DNA of 64,000 nucleotides from Paenibacillus luteus (GCF_006542765.1 NZ_SKCD01000024.1:48725-112724); one strand, 5' to 3'; shown: positions 1 to 8,750, counted from the stretch's first letter. The notes: a model not told the origin generated them from the sequence alone. Program-made: numbers and translations.

Positions 1-666
1 TCCTACGCGCTGAACCGCGACGAGTTGATTCAAGTGGCTTACAATTCAAGCGATTACGCTGACCCAGCTAAATCCTTTGTTACGCCGGATGGCTTGTTCC
101 ACAACAACGATGTAACAAGCTACGATAATGACGTTGCCAAAGCAAAGGAACTGTTGAAAGCTAACGGCGCTGAAGGACTTAAACTTCGGTTTATCGTCTC
201 CAGCGGCAATAAAGCACAGGAAGCGATCTCGCTTTATGTTCAGCAGAAGCTGAAGGAAATTGGCGTTACCGTAGAGATTAAAGCGATGGATGCTTCTGCA
301 TACGGCGATAAATTCGTTGATCCGAAAGCAACAGACTTCGAGCTTGCTGCGGCAGGCTACATTATGGGGTACGATCCGGACGCGTACAGCATTCTTTATA
401 CAACTGATGGCGATTCTAACTATACTCATTATGGAAATCCAGAGGCGGACGAGCTGTTCAAGCAAGGCGCTGGTGAAGCGGATGCAACGAAGCGCGGCGA
501 AATTTATAATAAGCTGCAAGAGCTTATAGCGGTTGACGCGCCGGTTTATCCGATTGCCTATACGAAGACGATTGTCGCTGTCGACAAAAAGTACGGCGGA
601 TTGGAAGAAGCGGTACTGAAACCCGTTGTTATTTTCGAGGATCTATCTAAACTTTACTTGAAATAA
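1..666 (+). CDS. Peptide ABC transporter substrate-binding protein, C-terminal part
   Basis: The reading frame is open from base 1, so the gene begins before the window and only its last 221 residues are seen. The text (SYALNRDELIQ at the edge, then VKEIGVTVEIKAMD, GYDPDAYSIL and LFKQGAGEADATKRGEIYNKLQELI) is typical of the C-terminal lobe of SBP family 5 proteins, extracellular lipoproteins that capture oligo- or dipeptides. It is followed on the same strand by two permeases and two ATPases, which fits an Opp/Dpp-type importer. A strong hairpin with a T-run follows the stop codon and probably lowers expression of the downstream genes relative to this one. The ligand cannot be read from the sequence. 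Confidence 0.93.
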   Translation, partial: SYALNRDELIQVAYNSSDYADPAKSFVTPDGLFHNNDVTSYDNDVAKAKELLKANGAEGLKLRFIVSSGNKAQEAISLYVQQKLKEIGVTVEIKAMDASAYGDKFVDPKATDFELAAAGYIMGYDPDAYSILYTTDGDSNYTHYGNPEADELFKQGAGEADATKRGEIYNKLQELIAVDAPVYPIAYTKTIVAVDKKYGGLEEAVLKPVVIFEDLSKLYLK

Positions 667-677
667 GGATGGGCGAA

Positions 678-708
678 AAATAAGCTGGAACATCCAGCTT
701 ATTTTTTT
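678..708 (+). terminator. Intra-operon hairpin with T-run
   Basis: A perfect 12-bp stem (678-689 with 693-704) with a 3-base loop runs into a T-tract to 708. It lies between the binding-protein stop codon and the first permease gene. It would act as a partial terminator or mRNA-stabilising 3' end, a common way to make binding protein in excess of the membrane complex. Confidence 0.85.
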
Positions 709-736
709 GTCCCTGCGAGGCTGGGAGAATTGAAGC

Positions 737-1687
737 ATGAGACGATTGATTTTCAGAAGACTGCTGCAAACTTTGCCGTTGCTGTTTTTTGTCTCAATCG
801 CCTGCTTTGTTATGGTGAAGGCGGCACCGGGTGATCCGGTGCTTTCCTTCGTTACACCGAACATGCATGCGGAAGACATTGAGCGCATCAGGCATAACCT
901 CGGGCTGGACAAACCCGCCTATGTGCAATATTTTTTATGGCTGAAGGAATGCTTGACCGGCAATTTGGGTTATTCGCTTATTAATCATAAGCCCGTGCTG
1001 GATCAAATTTTGGAGCGTTTGCCGGCGACGGCGGGACTCATGGGCGCTGCTATTGGTTTGGCGGTATTAATCGCTATTCCCCTTGGCTTGCTCGCAGGGG
1101 CCAACCGCAGCAAGCTGGTCGATAAGCTTGTCAATTTATTAGCGTATATTGGCGTTTCGATTCCGCTTTTTTGGCTTGCTATTTTACTTATGTATTTCTT
1201 TTCAATTAAACTTCACTGGCTGCCGAGTATGGGGATGCGGACGATCGGCATGGATTCTGCGTTTGATGTCCTCTTACATGGTATCCTTCCATGCTCGGTG
1301 CTGACTATCGGTTTTTTGGCCGTATATGTGCGGTATATCCGTTCCAGCACGATCAGCCAGCTCAAAGAGGATTACGTTCAAATCCAGTATGCTTTTGGTT
1401 CTGCGAAGCGGACAATTCTGTTTCGGCATGTGCTGAAGCATGTGCTGCTTCCTGTTATTACACTGCTAGGCATGTCGATGGGCGACTTGGTTGCGGGCGC
1501 TATTGTGACGGAGACCGTATTTTCGTGGCCAGGGATTGGTTCGCTTGGCATGACCGCAGTGCGCGGAATGGACTACCCCGTCATCATGGGCATTACACTG
1601 TTCTCCTCCGTTATGTTGATCCTGGGCAATTTGCTCGCGGATATTTTGTACAGCTTTGCGGACCCGAGAATCAAAACAACGAGGTGA
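737..1687 (+). CDS. Peptide ABC transporter permease (DppB/OppB type)
   Basis: This 316-residue integral membrane protein has about six hydrophobic segments, the first at residues 9-30. It carries the OppB/DppB N-terminal pattern (APGDPVLSFVTPNMHAEDIERIRHNLGLDKP) and a cytoplasmic EAA-like loop near residues 205-245 that contacts the ATPase. It forms one half of the channel of the importer. The ATG at 737 is preceded by GGGAG. The stop codon lies inside the ribosome site of the next permease, so the two are probably coupled in translation. Confidence 0.93.
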   Translation: MRRLIFRRLLQTLPLLFFVSIACFVMVKAAPGDPVLSFVTPNMHAEDIERIRHNLGLDKPAYVQYFLWLKECLTGNLGYSLINHKPVLDQILERLPATAGLMGAAIGLAVLIAIPLGLLAGANRSKLVDKLVNLLAYIGVSIPLFWLAILLMYFFSIKLHWLPSMGMRTIGMDSAFDVLLHGILPCSVLTIGFLAVYVRYIRSSTISQLKEDYVQIQYAFGSAKRTILFRHVLKHVLLPVITLLGMSMGDLVAGAIVTETVFSWPGIGSLGMTAVRGMDYPVIMGITLFSSVMLILGNLLADILYSFADPRIKTTR

Positions 1688-1691
1688 TCTC

Positions 1692-2537
1692 ATGAATCGG
1701 AATAAATGGAGCAATGTCATCCGCGAGCTGCTGGCGAACAAACTGGGTATCACCGCCTTTCTATTTTTGCTGGTTATTGCTTCTGCGGCGGCTCTTGCGT
1801 TTCTCTCTTCAAAGGACCCAAATCAAATTAACGTCTTAGATCGGCTTAAGCCGCCAGGTGCAGGGCATTGGTTCGGAACGGATGATTACGGAAGGGACTA
1901 CTTGGCTAGGGCGCTTTATGGTGGTCGTGTCTCCCTAATGGTTGGTTTCGTTTCGATGGTCTTTGCAACGAGTATCGGTGTGGCGGTTGGTGTCATTAGC
2001 GGTTATTTCGGCGGGCTCATTGACAGTTTGCTCATGAGGCTGCTGGAAATCGTTATGTCGATTCCATCCTTCCTCATCCTTCTGCTGCTAAGCGTTTATT
2101 TAAAGCCTAGCGTAGGCAATATTATCGTTATTATTTCTTTATTGATGTGGATGAACATTGCCCGTATTATTCGGGCGGAGACGATGGCGCTGAAAGAACG
2201 TGAATATGTCATGTATGCCAAGGCATCAGGCCAAAGCTCATTCGGCATAATTATCAAACATATCATACCAGGCTTAATGTCCGTTGTTATCGTTAGTGCT
2301 ACAAACAATATCGCATCGGCAATTATGATGGAATCCTCGTTAAGCTTTCTGGGATTTGGCGTCCAAGCTCCGAATGCGACTTGGGGCAGCATGCTGAACG
2401 GAGCGCAAGGCTATTTGGCCCAAGCGCCATACTTAGCTATATTTCCGGGCGTATTAATTTTTCTAACGGTGCTTAGCTTTAACGTTCTCGGCGATATTTT
2501 GCGAGTGGGCTTTGAACCGAAGCTGGGTAAACGTTAA
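1692..2537 (+). CDS. Peptide ABC transporter permease (DppC/OppC type)
   Basis: This is the second channel subunit, 281 residues from the ATG at 1692. That start is chosen because GAGGTGA at 1681-1687 sits directly before it; an in-frame TTG farther upstream has no ribosome site. The N-terminal OppC segment (residues about 12-35) is followed by the family motif HWFGTDDYGRDYLARALYGGRVSL and five further hydrophobic segments. The loop KEREYVMYAKASGQSSFGIIIKHI is the ATPase-contact region. It is spaced tightly after the first permease. Confidence 0.93.
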   Translation: MNRNKWSNVIRELLANKLGITAFLFLLVIASAAALAFLSSKDPNQINVLDRLKPPGAGHWFGTDDYGRDYLARALYGGRVSLMVGFVSMVFATSIGVAVGVISGYFGGLIDSLLMRLLEIVMSIPSFLILLLLSVYLKPSVGNIIVIISLLMWMNIARIIRAETMALKEREYVMYAKASGQSSFGIIIKHIIPGLMSVVIVSATNNIASAIMMESSLSFLGFGVQAPNATWGSMLNGAQGYLAQAPYLAIFPGVLIFLTVLSFNVLGDILRVGFEPKLGKR

Positions 2538-2575
2538 CCGTCGTTGTGCGGCGGCATGAAGGAGTGTGAAGTACG

Positions 2576-3598
2576 ATGGCAAAACGGCTGCTGACCGTAG
2601 AGGATTTAAAGGTTTCGTTCCATACTCGGGACGGGCAAAATCAGGCGGTGCGAGGCGTCGGCTTTCATGTAGATGCCGGCGAGACCGTCGGCATCGTTGG
2701 GGAGTCAGGCAGCGGCAAGAGCGTGACTGCGAAGGCCATTATGGGGCTTATTCCCCCGCCAGGGCAAGTGCTTGGAGGCGAGATTCAGTTCCGCGGCGAA
2801 AGTTTGAACAAGCTGCCGGAGAAGAAGTGGCGCCAGCTCAGGGGCAACCGAATCGCTATGGTGTTCCAAGACCCGATGACTTCTTTGAATCCGGTTAAGA
2901 AGATTGGATTCCAAATGGCCGAGGTGATCCGCAGGCATCGGGGACTTGGCAAGGAGGAATCGCTCCGAGAGGCTGTAGAGATGCTGCGAAAAGTAGGTAT
3001 TTCCCAGCCGGAGCGCCGCGTTAATCAATACCCGCATGAATTCAGTGGCGGTATGCGCCAGCGGGTGATGATTGCCATGGCTCTTTCCTGCAGCCCGGAG
3101 CTGCTCATTGCGGACGAACCGACGACAGCTCTCGATGTAACCATTCAAGCGCAAATTCTTGATCTGCTCCACGATTTGAAGGAACAATCGGGTACAGCGG
3201 TCGTCCTGATTACACATGATTTGGGCGTCGTTGCTCAGGTGTGCTCCCGCGTCATTGTGATGTACGGCGGAATGGTTATGGAGGAAGGTACTGTCGAGGA
3301 TATTTTCTATCGCACGGGACATCCGTATACGCAGGGCTTGCTCCGCTCGCTTCCGAAGCGCGGTGGCACGGGCCGGGAAAGGCTTGTACCGATTGAAGGA
3401 TCACCTCCGGATCTGATTGATCCACCGACAGGCTGTCCTTTTATGGAGCGTTGTCCTTATGCGTTCGCTAAGTGCAAGGAGCTGCCGCCAATGTTCGAGT
3501 TGGCGGACGGTCACCGCTCTCTCTGCTGGCTTCTGGATGGGAAGAGTACGCTTGAGGGTGCACTAGCGGAAGGGGGGCTGGCGAATGAGCGACCATAA
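2576..3598 (+). CDS. Peptide ABC transporter ATPase (DppD/OppD type)
   Basis: This 340-residue nucleotide-binding subunit has Walker A GESGSGKSV (near residue 42), a Q-loop in MVFQDPMTSLNPV, the signature FSGGMRQRV, Walker B LLIADEPTTALD and the switch histidine in LITHDLG. The C-terminal oligopeptide/dipeptide extension has the cysteine-rich stretch CPFMERCPYAFAKC, which in this family can bind an iron-sulfur cluster. The ATG at 2576 has AAGGAG 12 bases upstream. The 3' end overlaps the next ATPase by 14 bases. Confidence 0.95.
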   Translation: MAKRLLTVEDLKVSFHTRDGQNQAVRGVGFHVDAGETVGIVGESGSGKSVTAKAIMGLIPPPGQVLGGEIQFRGESLNKLPEKKWRQLRGNRIAMVFQDPMTSLNPVKKIGFQMAEVIRRHRGLGKEESLREAVEMLRKVGISQPERRVNQYPHEFSGGMRQRVMIAMALSCSPELLIADEPTTALDVTIQAQILDLLHDLKEQSGTAVVLITHDLGVVAQVCSRVIVMYGGMVMEEGTVEDIFYRTGHPYTQGLLRSLPKRGGTGRERLVPIEGSPPDLIDPPTGCPFMERCPYAFAKCKELPPMFELADGHRSLCWLLDGKSTLEGALAEGGLANERP

Positions 3599-4496
3599 CA
3601 TTCTTGTGGATGTACGGAATTTGAAGAAGCATTTCTCTAAAGGGACCGATTTATGGGGGCGCAGCACAGAGGTGCTGAAAGCCGTGGACGGCGTGAGCTT
3701 CCAAATTCGCAAAGGGGAAACGTTCGGGCTGGTAGGCGAGTCCGGAAGCGGAAAGTCGACAGTCGGGCGATGCCTTATCCGATTGTATGATTATACGGAG
3801 GGCGAGGTTTATTTTGACGGGCATGACTTGTCGAAGCTGGGTGATAAGCAGTTGAAGCCATTCCGGCGGCGAATCCAAACCATCTTTCAAGATCCTTACT
3901 CATCGCTAAACCCAGGTATGAACGTGCTCGATTTGATCGGCGAACCTATGAATATCCATGGCTTGTACAAGAAGGAAGAAGAGCGCAAAGAAGTCGTCTC
4001 CGCTCTGCTCGAGAAGGTGGGACTGAAGAGGGAGCATCTGTATCGTTATCCCCATGAGTTCAGCGGAGGGCAGCGCCAGCGGATATCCATTGCGCGAGCG
4101 TTGTCTGTACGGCCGGATTTTGTCGTATGTGACGAGCCAATCTCAGCGCTCGACGTATCCGTACAGGCGCAGGTGGTCAACATGCTGGAGGATTTGCAGG
4201 CTGAATTTGGCCTAACCTATTTGTTCATTGCCCATGACCTGTCTATGGTGCGCCATATTTCAGACCGCATTGGCGTTATGTATGGCGGGCGCCTCGTGGA
4301 GGTGGCGGATAGCGACGAGTTATACGATAACCCGCTGCACCCCTATACGAAGGCGCTGTTGTCCGCAATCCCGATCCCCGATCCTAGAGCGGCGAGGGAA
4401 AGAAGCGCGTTTAAGTATGATTTTGAGGCGTCTGGTGACAAGCAGCACGCAGAGCTAAGGGAAGTAAGTCCGGGGCACTTTGTTGCAGATCATTAA
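3585..4496 (+). CDS. Peptide ABC transporter ATPase (DppF/OppF type)
   Basis: This second ATPase has 303 residues, with Walker A GESGSGKST, signature FSGGQRQRI, Walker B FVVCDEPISALD and LFIAHDLSMV. It pairs with the DppD-type subunit, whose gene it overlaps. The C-terminus REVSPGHFVADH is the usual Gram-positive OppF tail. Unusually, the DNA for this tail and its stop codon is the first unit of a 40-bp tandem repeat that continues downstream. Confidence 0.95.
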   Translation: MSDHNILVDVRNLKKHFSKGTDLWGRSTEVLKAVDGVSFQIRKGETFGLVGESGSGKSTVGRCLIRLYDYTEGEVYFDGHDLSKLGDKQLKPFRRRIQTIFQDPYSSLNPGMNVLDLIGEPMNIHGLYKKEEERKEVVSALLEKVGLKREHLYRYPHEFSGGQRQRISIARALSVRPDFVVCDEPISALDVSVQAQVVNMLEDLQAEFGLTYLFIAHDLSMVRHISDRIGVMYGGRLVEVADSDELYDNPLHPYTKALLSAIPIPDPRAARERSAFKYDFEASGDKQHAELREVSPGHFVADH

Positions 4497-4640
4497 TAAG
4501 GGAGAAAGTTTCGAAAACTATGGTACGGAACATTAGTTAGGGAGTAATTCCCGAACACTTTGTAGCGGACCGTGAATAAGGAAGTAAATCCCGGATAGTA
4601 TATTGCATACCGCTAATAAGGAAGTAAGAAAGGAAGGAGG
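4461..4640 (+). repeat. 40-bp tandem repeat starting inside the ATPase gene tail
   Basis: Four consecutive 40-bp units occupy 4461-4500, 4501-4540, 4541-4580 and 4581-4620, and a partial fifth begins at 4621. Most units start GAAGTAA or GGAGTAA and end TAATAAG or a close variant. Unit 1 encodes the last residues and stop codon of the OppF-type ATPase. Unit 3 can still be read as VIPEHFVADRE followed by a stop, and unit 4 as degenerate EVNPG...YIAYR. The partial fifth unit runs into the ribosome site of the next gene. Confidence 0.9.
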
Positions 4641-4647
4641 TTGAAGC

Positions 4648-5079
4648 ATGGAGACGAACAATCTGGTAAAGTTATCCCAATGGGATGCGCTGCTACTCGA
4701 AGGACTTAGGGCGCTAGGATGGTCTGACGAAGTCGTGCTGCGCAGAGTTAAAGAGGCCGATTTACCTTCTGACGAGAGCATGTACCACTTTGATTATCAG
4801 GAATTGGCGGCATTTGCCGCGGCAGAGCCTGAGACATTTGAGAGAGCGGTAAAGGAAGGTTACGCGATTAAATACAACACCGTCCGCGGTATCCGCTCAT
4901 GGATCGCGGTCGCTTATGGCAAGGAGCCTGAGCTAGTACTCGAGGAAGGCAACGAATCGGTGCTGGTTGTGCTTACGCCTTCGGAAAAGGAACGGCTAGC
5001 AGCCGTTCTATCCTTCGGCTGGGCGATTCGCGAGGAGCAAGCAGGCACGTTATACCGTATCGAGCCTATCCAAAGATAA
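4648..5079 (+). CDS. Conserved-looking protein of unknown function at the end of the peptide importer operon
   Basis: I do not recognise this 143-residue protein. It is acidic and soluble, with no signal peptide or membrane segment. It appears to have an N-terminal helical part (WDALLLEGLRALGWSDEVVLRRVKEADLP), a central acidic section with AVAYGKEPELVLEEGNESVLVVLTP, and a C-terminal part SEKERLAAVLSFGWAIREEQAGTLYRIEPI. The ATG at 4648 has a perfect AAGGAGG site. A clean terminator follows, so it is likely the last gene of the operon. Confidence 0.8.
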   Translation: METNNLVKLSQWDALLLEGLRALGWSDEVVLRRVKEADLPSDESMYHFDYQELAAFAAAEPETFERAVKEGYAIKYNTVRGIRSWIAVAYGKEPELVLEEGNESVLVVLTPSEKERLAAVLSFGWAIREEQAGTLYRIEPIQR

Positions 5080-5093
5080 GCAGAAGAGGTTAT

Positions 5094-5125
5094 CGGAGGT
5101 TGTCACCATGGGTGACAACCTCTTT
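5094..5125 (+). terminator. Terminator of the peptide importer operon
   Basis: A perfect hairpin pairs GAGGTTGTCACC with GGTGACAACCTC around ATG, followed by a pyrimidine-rich tail. It lies 15 bases after the stop codon at 5079. Confidence 0.8.
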
Positions 5126-5896
5126 GCTATTCCTTTTTCTTATTCGAATACGGAATGCATGAAGGACGGGACGCCACTTTACTCTCTCATGAGTCTAGCA
5201 AAAGGTTCTGTTGAAGCGTGGAAACTTTGGTTTTACAGTACAAGTAGCCTTATTCGGCTCGAATTCGGCATTTTGGCGATCATTGAGGGGGACGTGGGAC
5301 TAAATAGGTCTACTTTTTAGATCTAAACCTTCCAATATTGCACATTTGACCAAATTAGATCTGAAAAGTAGCCTTATTCGGCTCGAATTCGGCATATTGG
5401 TGGTCATTTTGGAGTCGTGCGACTAAATAGATCTATTTTTTAGATCTAAACCTTCCAATATTGATCATTTGAACAAAATAGATCTAAAAAGTAGGCTTAT
5501 TCGGCTCGAATTCGGCATTTTGGCGATCATTGAGGGGGACGTGGGACTAAATAGGTCTACTTTTTAGATCTAAACCTTCCAATATTGCTCATTTGAACAA
5601 AATAGATCTAAAAAGTAGGCTTATTCCTCTCGAATTCGGCATATTGGCGGTCATTGAGGGGGTGCGCAATACCATAGTTTTAATTTTAAACTTATTTCGA
5701 GCAGGTTCAGTGTTTAAACGGTATGAGATGAAATGGGGTGAGGAGGAACCTGTGGTTACTGCCTTTCTTCGACACGGAGCCGACTCCCGAATGACAAGAA
5801 AAGGAGCTGCCCATGCAGGCATGAAGCCTGATGAGACAACCCCATATAAGGCCGACTATGCGCCATCGTTTATCGCTACATTAACTCGCCAAGTAA
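5126..5896. other. Long non-coding stretch between the peptide importer operon and pepT
   Basis: It holds the 124-bp repeat array and then about 230 bases (5666-5896) of mixed sequence, including an 18-base element (CATAGTTTTAATTTTAAA, 5673-5690) that recurs inverted at 30072-30089. Short open frames here have no ribosome sites or family resemblance. I see no gene. Confidence 0.7.
5242..5665. repeat. 124-bp tandem repeat, three units and a partial fourth
   Basis: Units start at 5242, 5366, 5489 and 5613 (period 123-124 bp); the last is cut short near 5665. Each begins AAGTAGSCTTATTC and CGAATTCGGCAT. Each full unit contains an inverted repeat, CTACTTTTTAGATCT pairing with AGATCTAAAAAGTAG some 30-45 bases later, so each can fold into one long hairpin. 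Units 1 and 3 are more alike than 1 and 2. No convincing open frame runs through it. Confidence 0.9.
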
Positions 5897-7129
5897 CTAG
5901 GCTTTTTGCTCATAGAGCTTCACGATTTCAAGGATAGTGTTTACAGCCTTTTCCATATTGTCTACAGAGACGTATTCGTAGCGGCCGTGGTAGTTCTCGC
6001 CGCCAGTAAATAGGTTTGGCGTCGGCAGGCCCATGTAGGATAGCTGCGAGCCATCCGTACCGCCGCGAATCGGTTGGATTAATGGCTTAATTCCAAGGTT
6101 TTCGAGCGCTTGCTGAGCGATGTCCACGACTTCCTTGACGGGTTCGATTTTCTCGCCCATGTTGAAGTACTGGTCTTTGATTTCAAGCTCGATCCGATGC
6201 TCGCCGTATTTAGCTTGCAGATCCTTCACGATGCTGCTAAGCAACGCTTTGCGTTCTTGAAACTTCGTGCCGTCGTGATCGCGGATCAAATAACGAAGCT
6301 GGGTCTGTTCGACGTCGCCCTCAATGGACGTGAGATGGAAGAAGCCCTCATAACCTTCCGTGAGCTCAGGCACCTCATCCGCAGGCAGCCTGCCATGGAG
6401 CTCCATAGCAATTTTGGCCGAGTTGACCATCTTACCTTTTGCGGTGCCAGGGTGTACGTTTTTGCCTTTGCAAGTAATGAGCGCGCCAGCTGCGTTAAAG
6501 CTCTCGTACTGAAGCTCGCCTAGCGGGCCCCCATCCATCGTATAAGCGTAGACGGCATCGAAGGCAGCTACATCAAACTTGTGCGGACCTCTGCCGATTT
6601 CTTCGTCCGGCGTAAAGGCTACACGGATCTTGCCGTGCTTCAGCTCGGGATGGCGGATCAAATGAGCCATAGCCGTCATAATTTCGGCGATACCAGCTTT
6701 GTCGTCTGCGCCGAGCAGCGTAGTGCCGTCGGTTGTAATCAAGGTATGGCCTTGATAACCGGTAAGCTCAGGGAACTCTTTTGGCGACAGGATGATATTC
6801 AATGCTTCGTTCAAAATAATATCCTGCCCATCGTAGTTTTCAACGATCTTCGGCTTTACATTCGTACCGGTAAAATCGGTAGCCGTATCGATGTGGGCAA
6901 GAAAGCCGATGGTTGGTATGTTCTTGTCAGTGTTGGCGGGTAGGGTAGCCATCACATAGCCGTTATCATCAATCGTAATCTCCTGCATGCCAATCGAGGC
7001 AAGCTCTTCTACGAGCATGCGGGCTAGCACCCATTGTCCCGGTGTTGAGGGGCAGGTCTCGCTGCTATCATCCGATTGGGTCTCTACTTGCGCGTATTTA
7101 ATAAACCGGTTCATAATCTCCGTTTTCAT
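5897..7129 (-). CDS. pepT: Peptidase T (tripeptide aminopeptidase)
   Basis: This cytosolic zinc aminopeptidase of the M20 family has 410 residues, the usual PepT length. It removes the N-terminal residue from tripeptides. Visible metal and catalytic motifs are GFLAHIDTATDF, TLLGADDKAGIAEI, FTPDEEIGRGPHKFD, TMDGGPLGE and the C-terminal IRGGTDGSQLSYMGLPTPNLFTGG. The ATG at 7129 has GGAG upstream. Lying beside a peptide importer, it may feed on imported tripeptides, but it has its own orientation and is not in that operon. Confidence 0.97.
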   Translation of the reverse strand: MKTEIMNRFIKYAQVETQSDDSSETCPSTPGQWVLARMLVEELASIGMQEITIDDNGYVMATLPANTDKNIPTIGFLAHIDTATDFTGTNVKPKIVENYDGQDIILNEALNIILSPKEFPELTGYQGHTLITTDGTTLLGADDKAGIAEIMTAMAHLIRHPELKHGKIRVAFTPDEEIGRGPHKFDVAAFDAVYAYTMDGGPLGELQYESFNAAGALITCKGKNVHPGTAKGKMVNSAKIAMELHGRLPADEVPELTEGYEGFFHLTSIEGDVEQTQLRYLIRDHDGTKFQERKALLSSIVKDLQAKYGEHRIELEIKDQYFNMGEKIEPVKEVVDIAQQALENLGIKPLIQPIRGGTDGSQLSYMGLPTPNLFTGGENYHGRYEYVSVDNMEKAVNTILEIVKLYEQKA

Positions 7130-7182
7130 CGTCGTTACTCAGCTCCATTGCTTTTATTTTTATAGGGTAAATTATAATACAA

Positions 7183-7214
7183 AAGAAGCGGCATCCCAAA
7201 TGATGCCGCTTCTT
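7183..7214 (-). terminator. Terminator of the PadR-MFS operon
   Basis: A perfect 13-bp stem (7183-7195 with 7202-7214) with a 6-base loop is followed on the minus strand by a T-rich tail. It sits 13 bases past the MFS stop codon and just upstream of pepT. Confidence 0.85.
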
Positions 7215-7226
7215 CCTATTGCCTAT

Positions 7227-8750
7227 TTAAACATGAGAGGCAGCAGTTGGCTGATTTTTCACGGAGGTCAGTCTGCTCTTGCCTACAAAGATGGCTGTAA
7301 CGAAGCCAAGGCCGCCAACACAAATACTAAGTATGAAGCCATGGTTAATGGCCGTGCTTAGCGATTCTTGCAAAAATCGACGAATGTGCGGCTCCATTTC
7401 ACCGCCAGCGCGCATGAGCAGTTCCGGATTAGCTAATGTGCTGATTTTATCGGCAGGAATGCCAGCTTGTTCCGCACCATCCGAAATCAGCCTAGTCAAG
7501 TTGCCATTGACAATCGTTGCCATGATGGAGGCTCCCAATATACCGCCAATATTGCGCCAGAAGCCAACAATGGAGGAGCTGACACCCATATATTTCGGGT
7601 CAACATTAGCGGCAATTGCGCTTTGCGCTACGCTCATTAAGGGGCCAACTGCTCCGAGTCCGAGCAAGATCATTAGCACAATCATAAATCCGCTCGAAGC
7701 ATCCGGTCCTACGTTAGCAAGCAGGGAGGCTACGATGATGGTCATGAGCATCGTGAAGAGCATGAGGGTACGGAAGGCAAATTTGGATTGCAAAAATCCG
7801 AACAACATTGCTCCTACAATCAAGGATGCCATCATGGGCGTCAGCACTCCGTTCGAATTCGTGTGACCGAGCACCCCGATCGTAAAGCTGGGCAGATACG
7901 TAATGGCCGAGAACATGATTACGCCCTGACAGAAACAGAGGATGCTCGTTCCGAGAACCATCTTATTTTTGAATATGCCAAGCGGCAGCACCGGCTCGGC
8001 AGCTCGCAGCTCCACCAATATAAATAAAGTACCAATAACAGCAGATGTAACAAAAAGGCCAATCACCTGCCAGGAATTCCATGCATAATCTTTGCCGCCC
8101 CATTCGAGCGCCAGCATTAAAGAGATTGTGGTCATCATGAGGAACAGCGTTCCTAAATAATCGATTTTCGGTTTGCGGTCGGAACGGGTTTCTTTAAGGG
8201 CAATCATCAATACGATCATAGAAGCCAAGCCGATCGGAACATTAATGTAAAAATTCCATCTCCAGCCCATATGCTCAGCAATGAAACTGCCAAGTTGTGG
8301 CCCCGCAACGGAGGAAAGTCCGAAGATGGCGCCAAATACGCCGGACATTTTCGCAGCATCCTTCGGATCTTTAAATATTGTGTAGATAATGGTGAAGCTG
8401 ATCGGAAAAAGCGCCCCGGAGCCAATTCCTTGAATAACGCGGAACCAAATGAGCTGATCAGCGCTTTGTGCAACACCGCATAGGGCAGAGCCGAGAAGAA
8501 ATAAGCCAATTCCGATCATATAGAACATTTTCCGGCCGAACAGGTCCGACATTTTGCCGAAGACAAGCATGGTGCTCGTTGCCGCTAGCATATAGGCCGT
8601 AAATACCCAGCTGACCTTGTCAAAAATGTTAAAATCCTCACTAATTTTGTTGACACAGGACGCCACGATGGTATTGTCGAGAGATGACATCAACAAGCCG
8701 AGCGCCATCGCTAGAATTATAAGCTTGTTATTTGAACCGGTGCTTGCCAT
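7227..8750 (-). CDS. MFS drug efflux transporter, DHA2 (EmrB/QacA) type, 14 membrane segments
   Basis: The protein has 507 residues and hydrophobic spans consistent with 14 transmembrane helices. DHA2 hallmarks are LDNTIVASCVNKIS in helix 1, the motif-A loop GKMSDLFGRKMFY and the motif-C region GSGALFPISF..GLSSVAGPQLGSFIAEHMGWRWNFYINVPIG. It is expected to export hydrophobic drugs using the proton gradient; the substrate is not predictable. It starts 2 bases after the PadR gene, so both are on one message. Confidence 0.93.
   Translation of the reverse strand: MASTGSNNKLIILAMALGLLMSSLDNTIVASCVNKISEDFNIFDKVSWVFTAYMLAATSTMLVFGKMSDLFGRKMFYMIGIGLFLLGSALCGVAQSADQLIWFRVIQGIGSGALFPISFTIIYTIFKDPKDAAKMSGVFGAIFGLSSVAGPQLGSFIAEHMGWRWNFYINVPIGLASMIVLMIALKETRSDRKPKIDYLGTLFLMMTTISLMLALEWGGKDYAWNSWQVIGLFVTSAVIGTLFILVELRAAEPVLPLGIFKNKMVLGTSILCFCQGVIMFSAITYLPSFTIGVLGHTNSNGVLTPMMASLIVGAMLFGFLQSKFAFRTLMLFTMLMTIIVASLLANVGPDASSGFMIVLMILLGLGAVGPLMSVAQSAIAANVDPKYMGVSSSIVGFWRNIGGILGASIMATIVNGNLTRLISDGAEQAGIPADKISTLANPELLMRAGGEMEPHIRRFLQESLSTAINHGFILSICVGGLGFVTAIFVGKSRLTSVKNQPTAASHV

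Noticed and set aside
5242..5665. CRISPR-like array at the 124-bp repeats
   Set aside because: Units are contiguous and similar along their whole length; there are no short repeats separated by unique spacers and no cas genes.
5593..5937. Plus-strand 114-residue frame before pepT
   Set aside because: It starts in the repeat array, has no ribosome site, overlaps the pepT 3' end and resembles no family.
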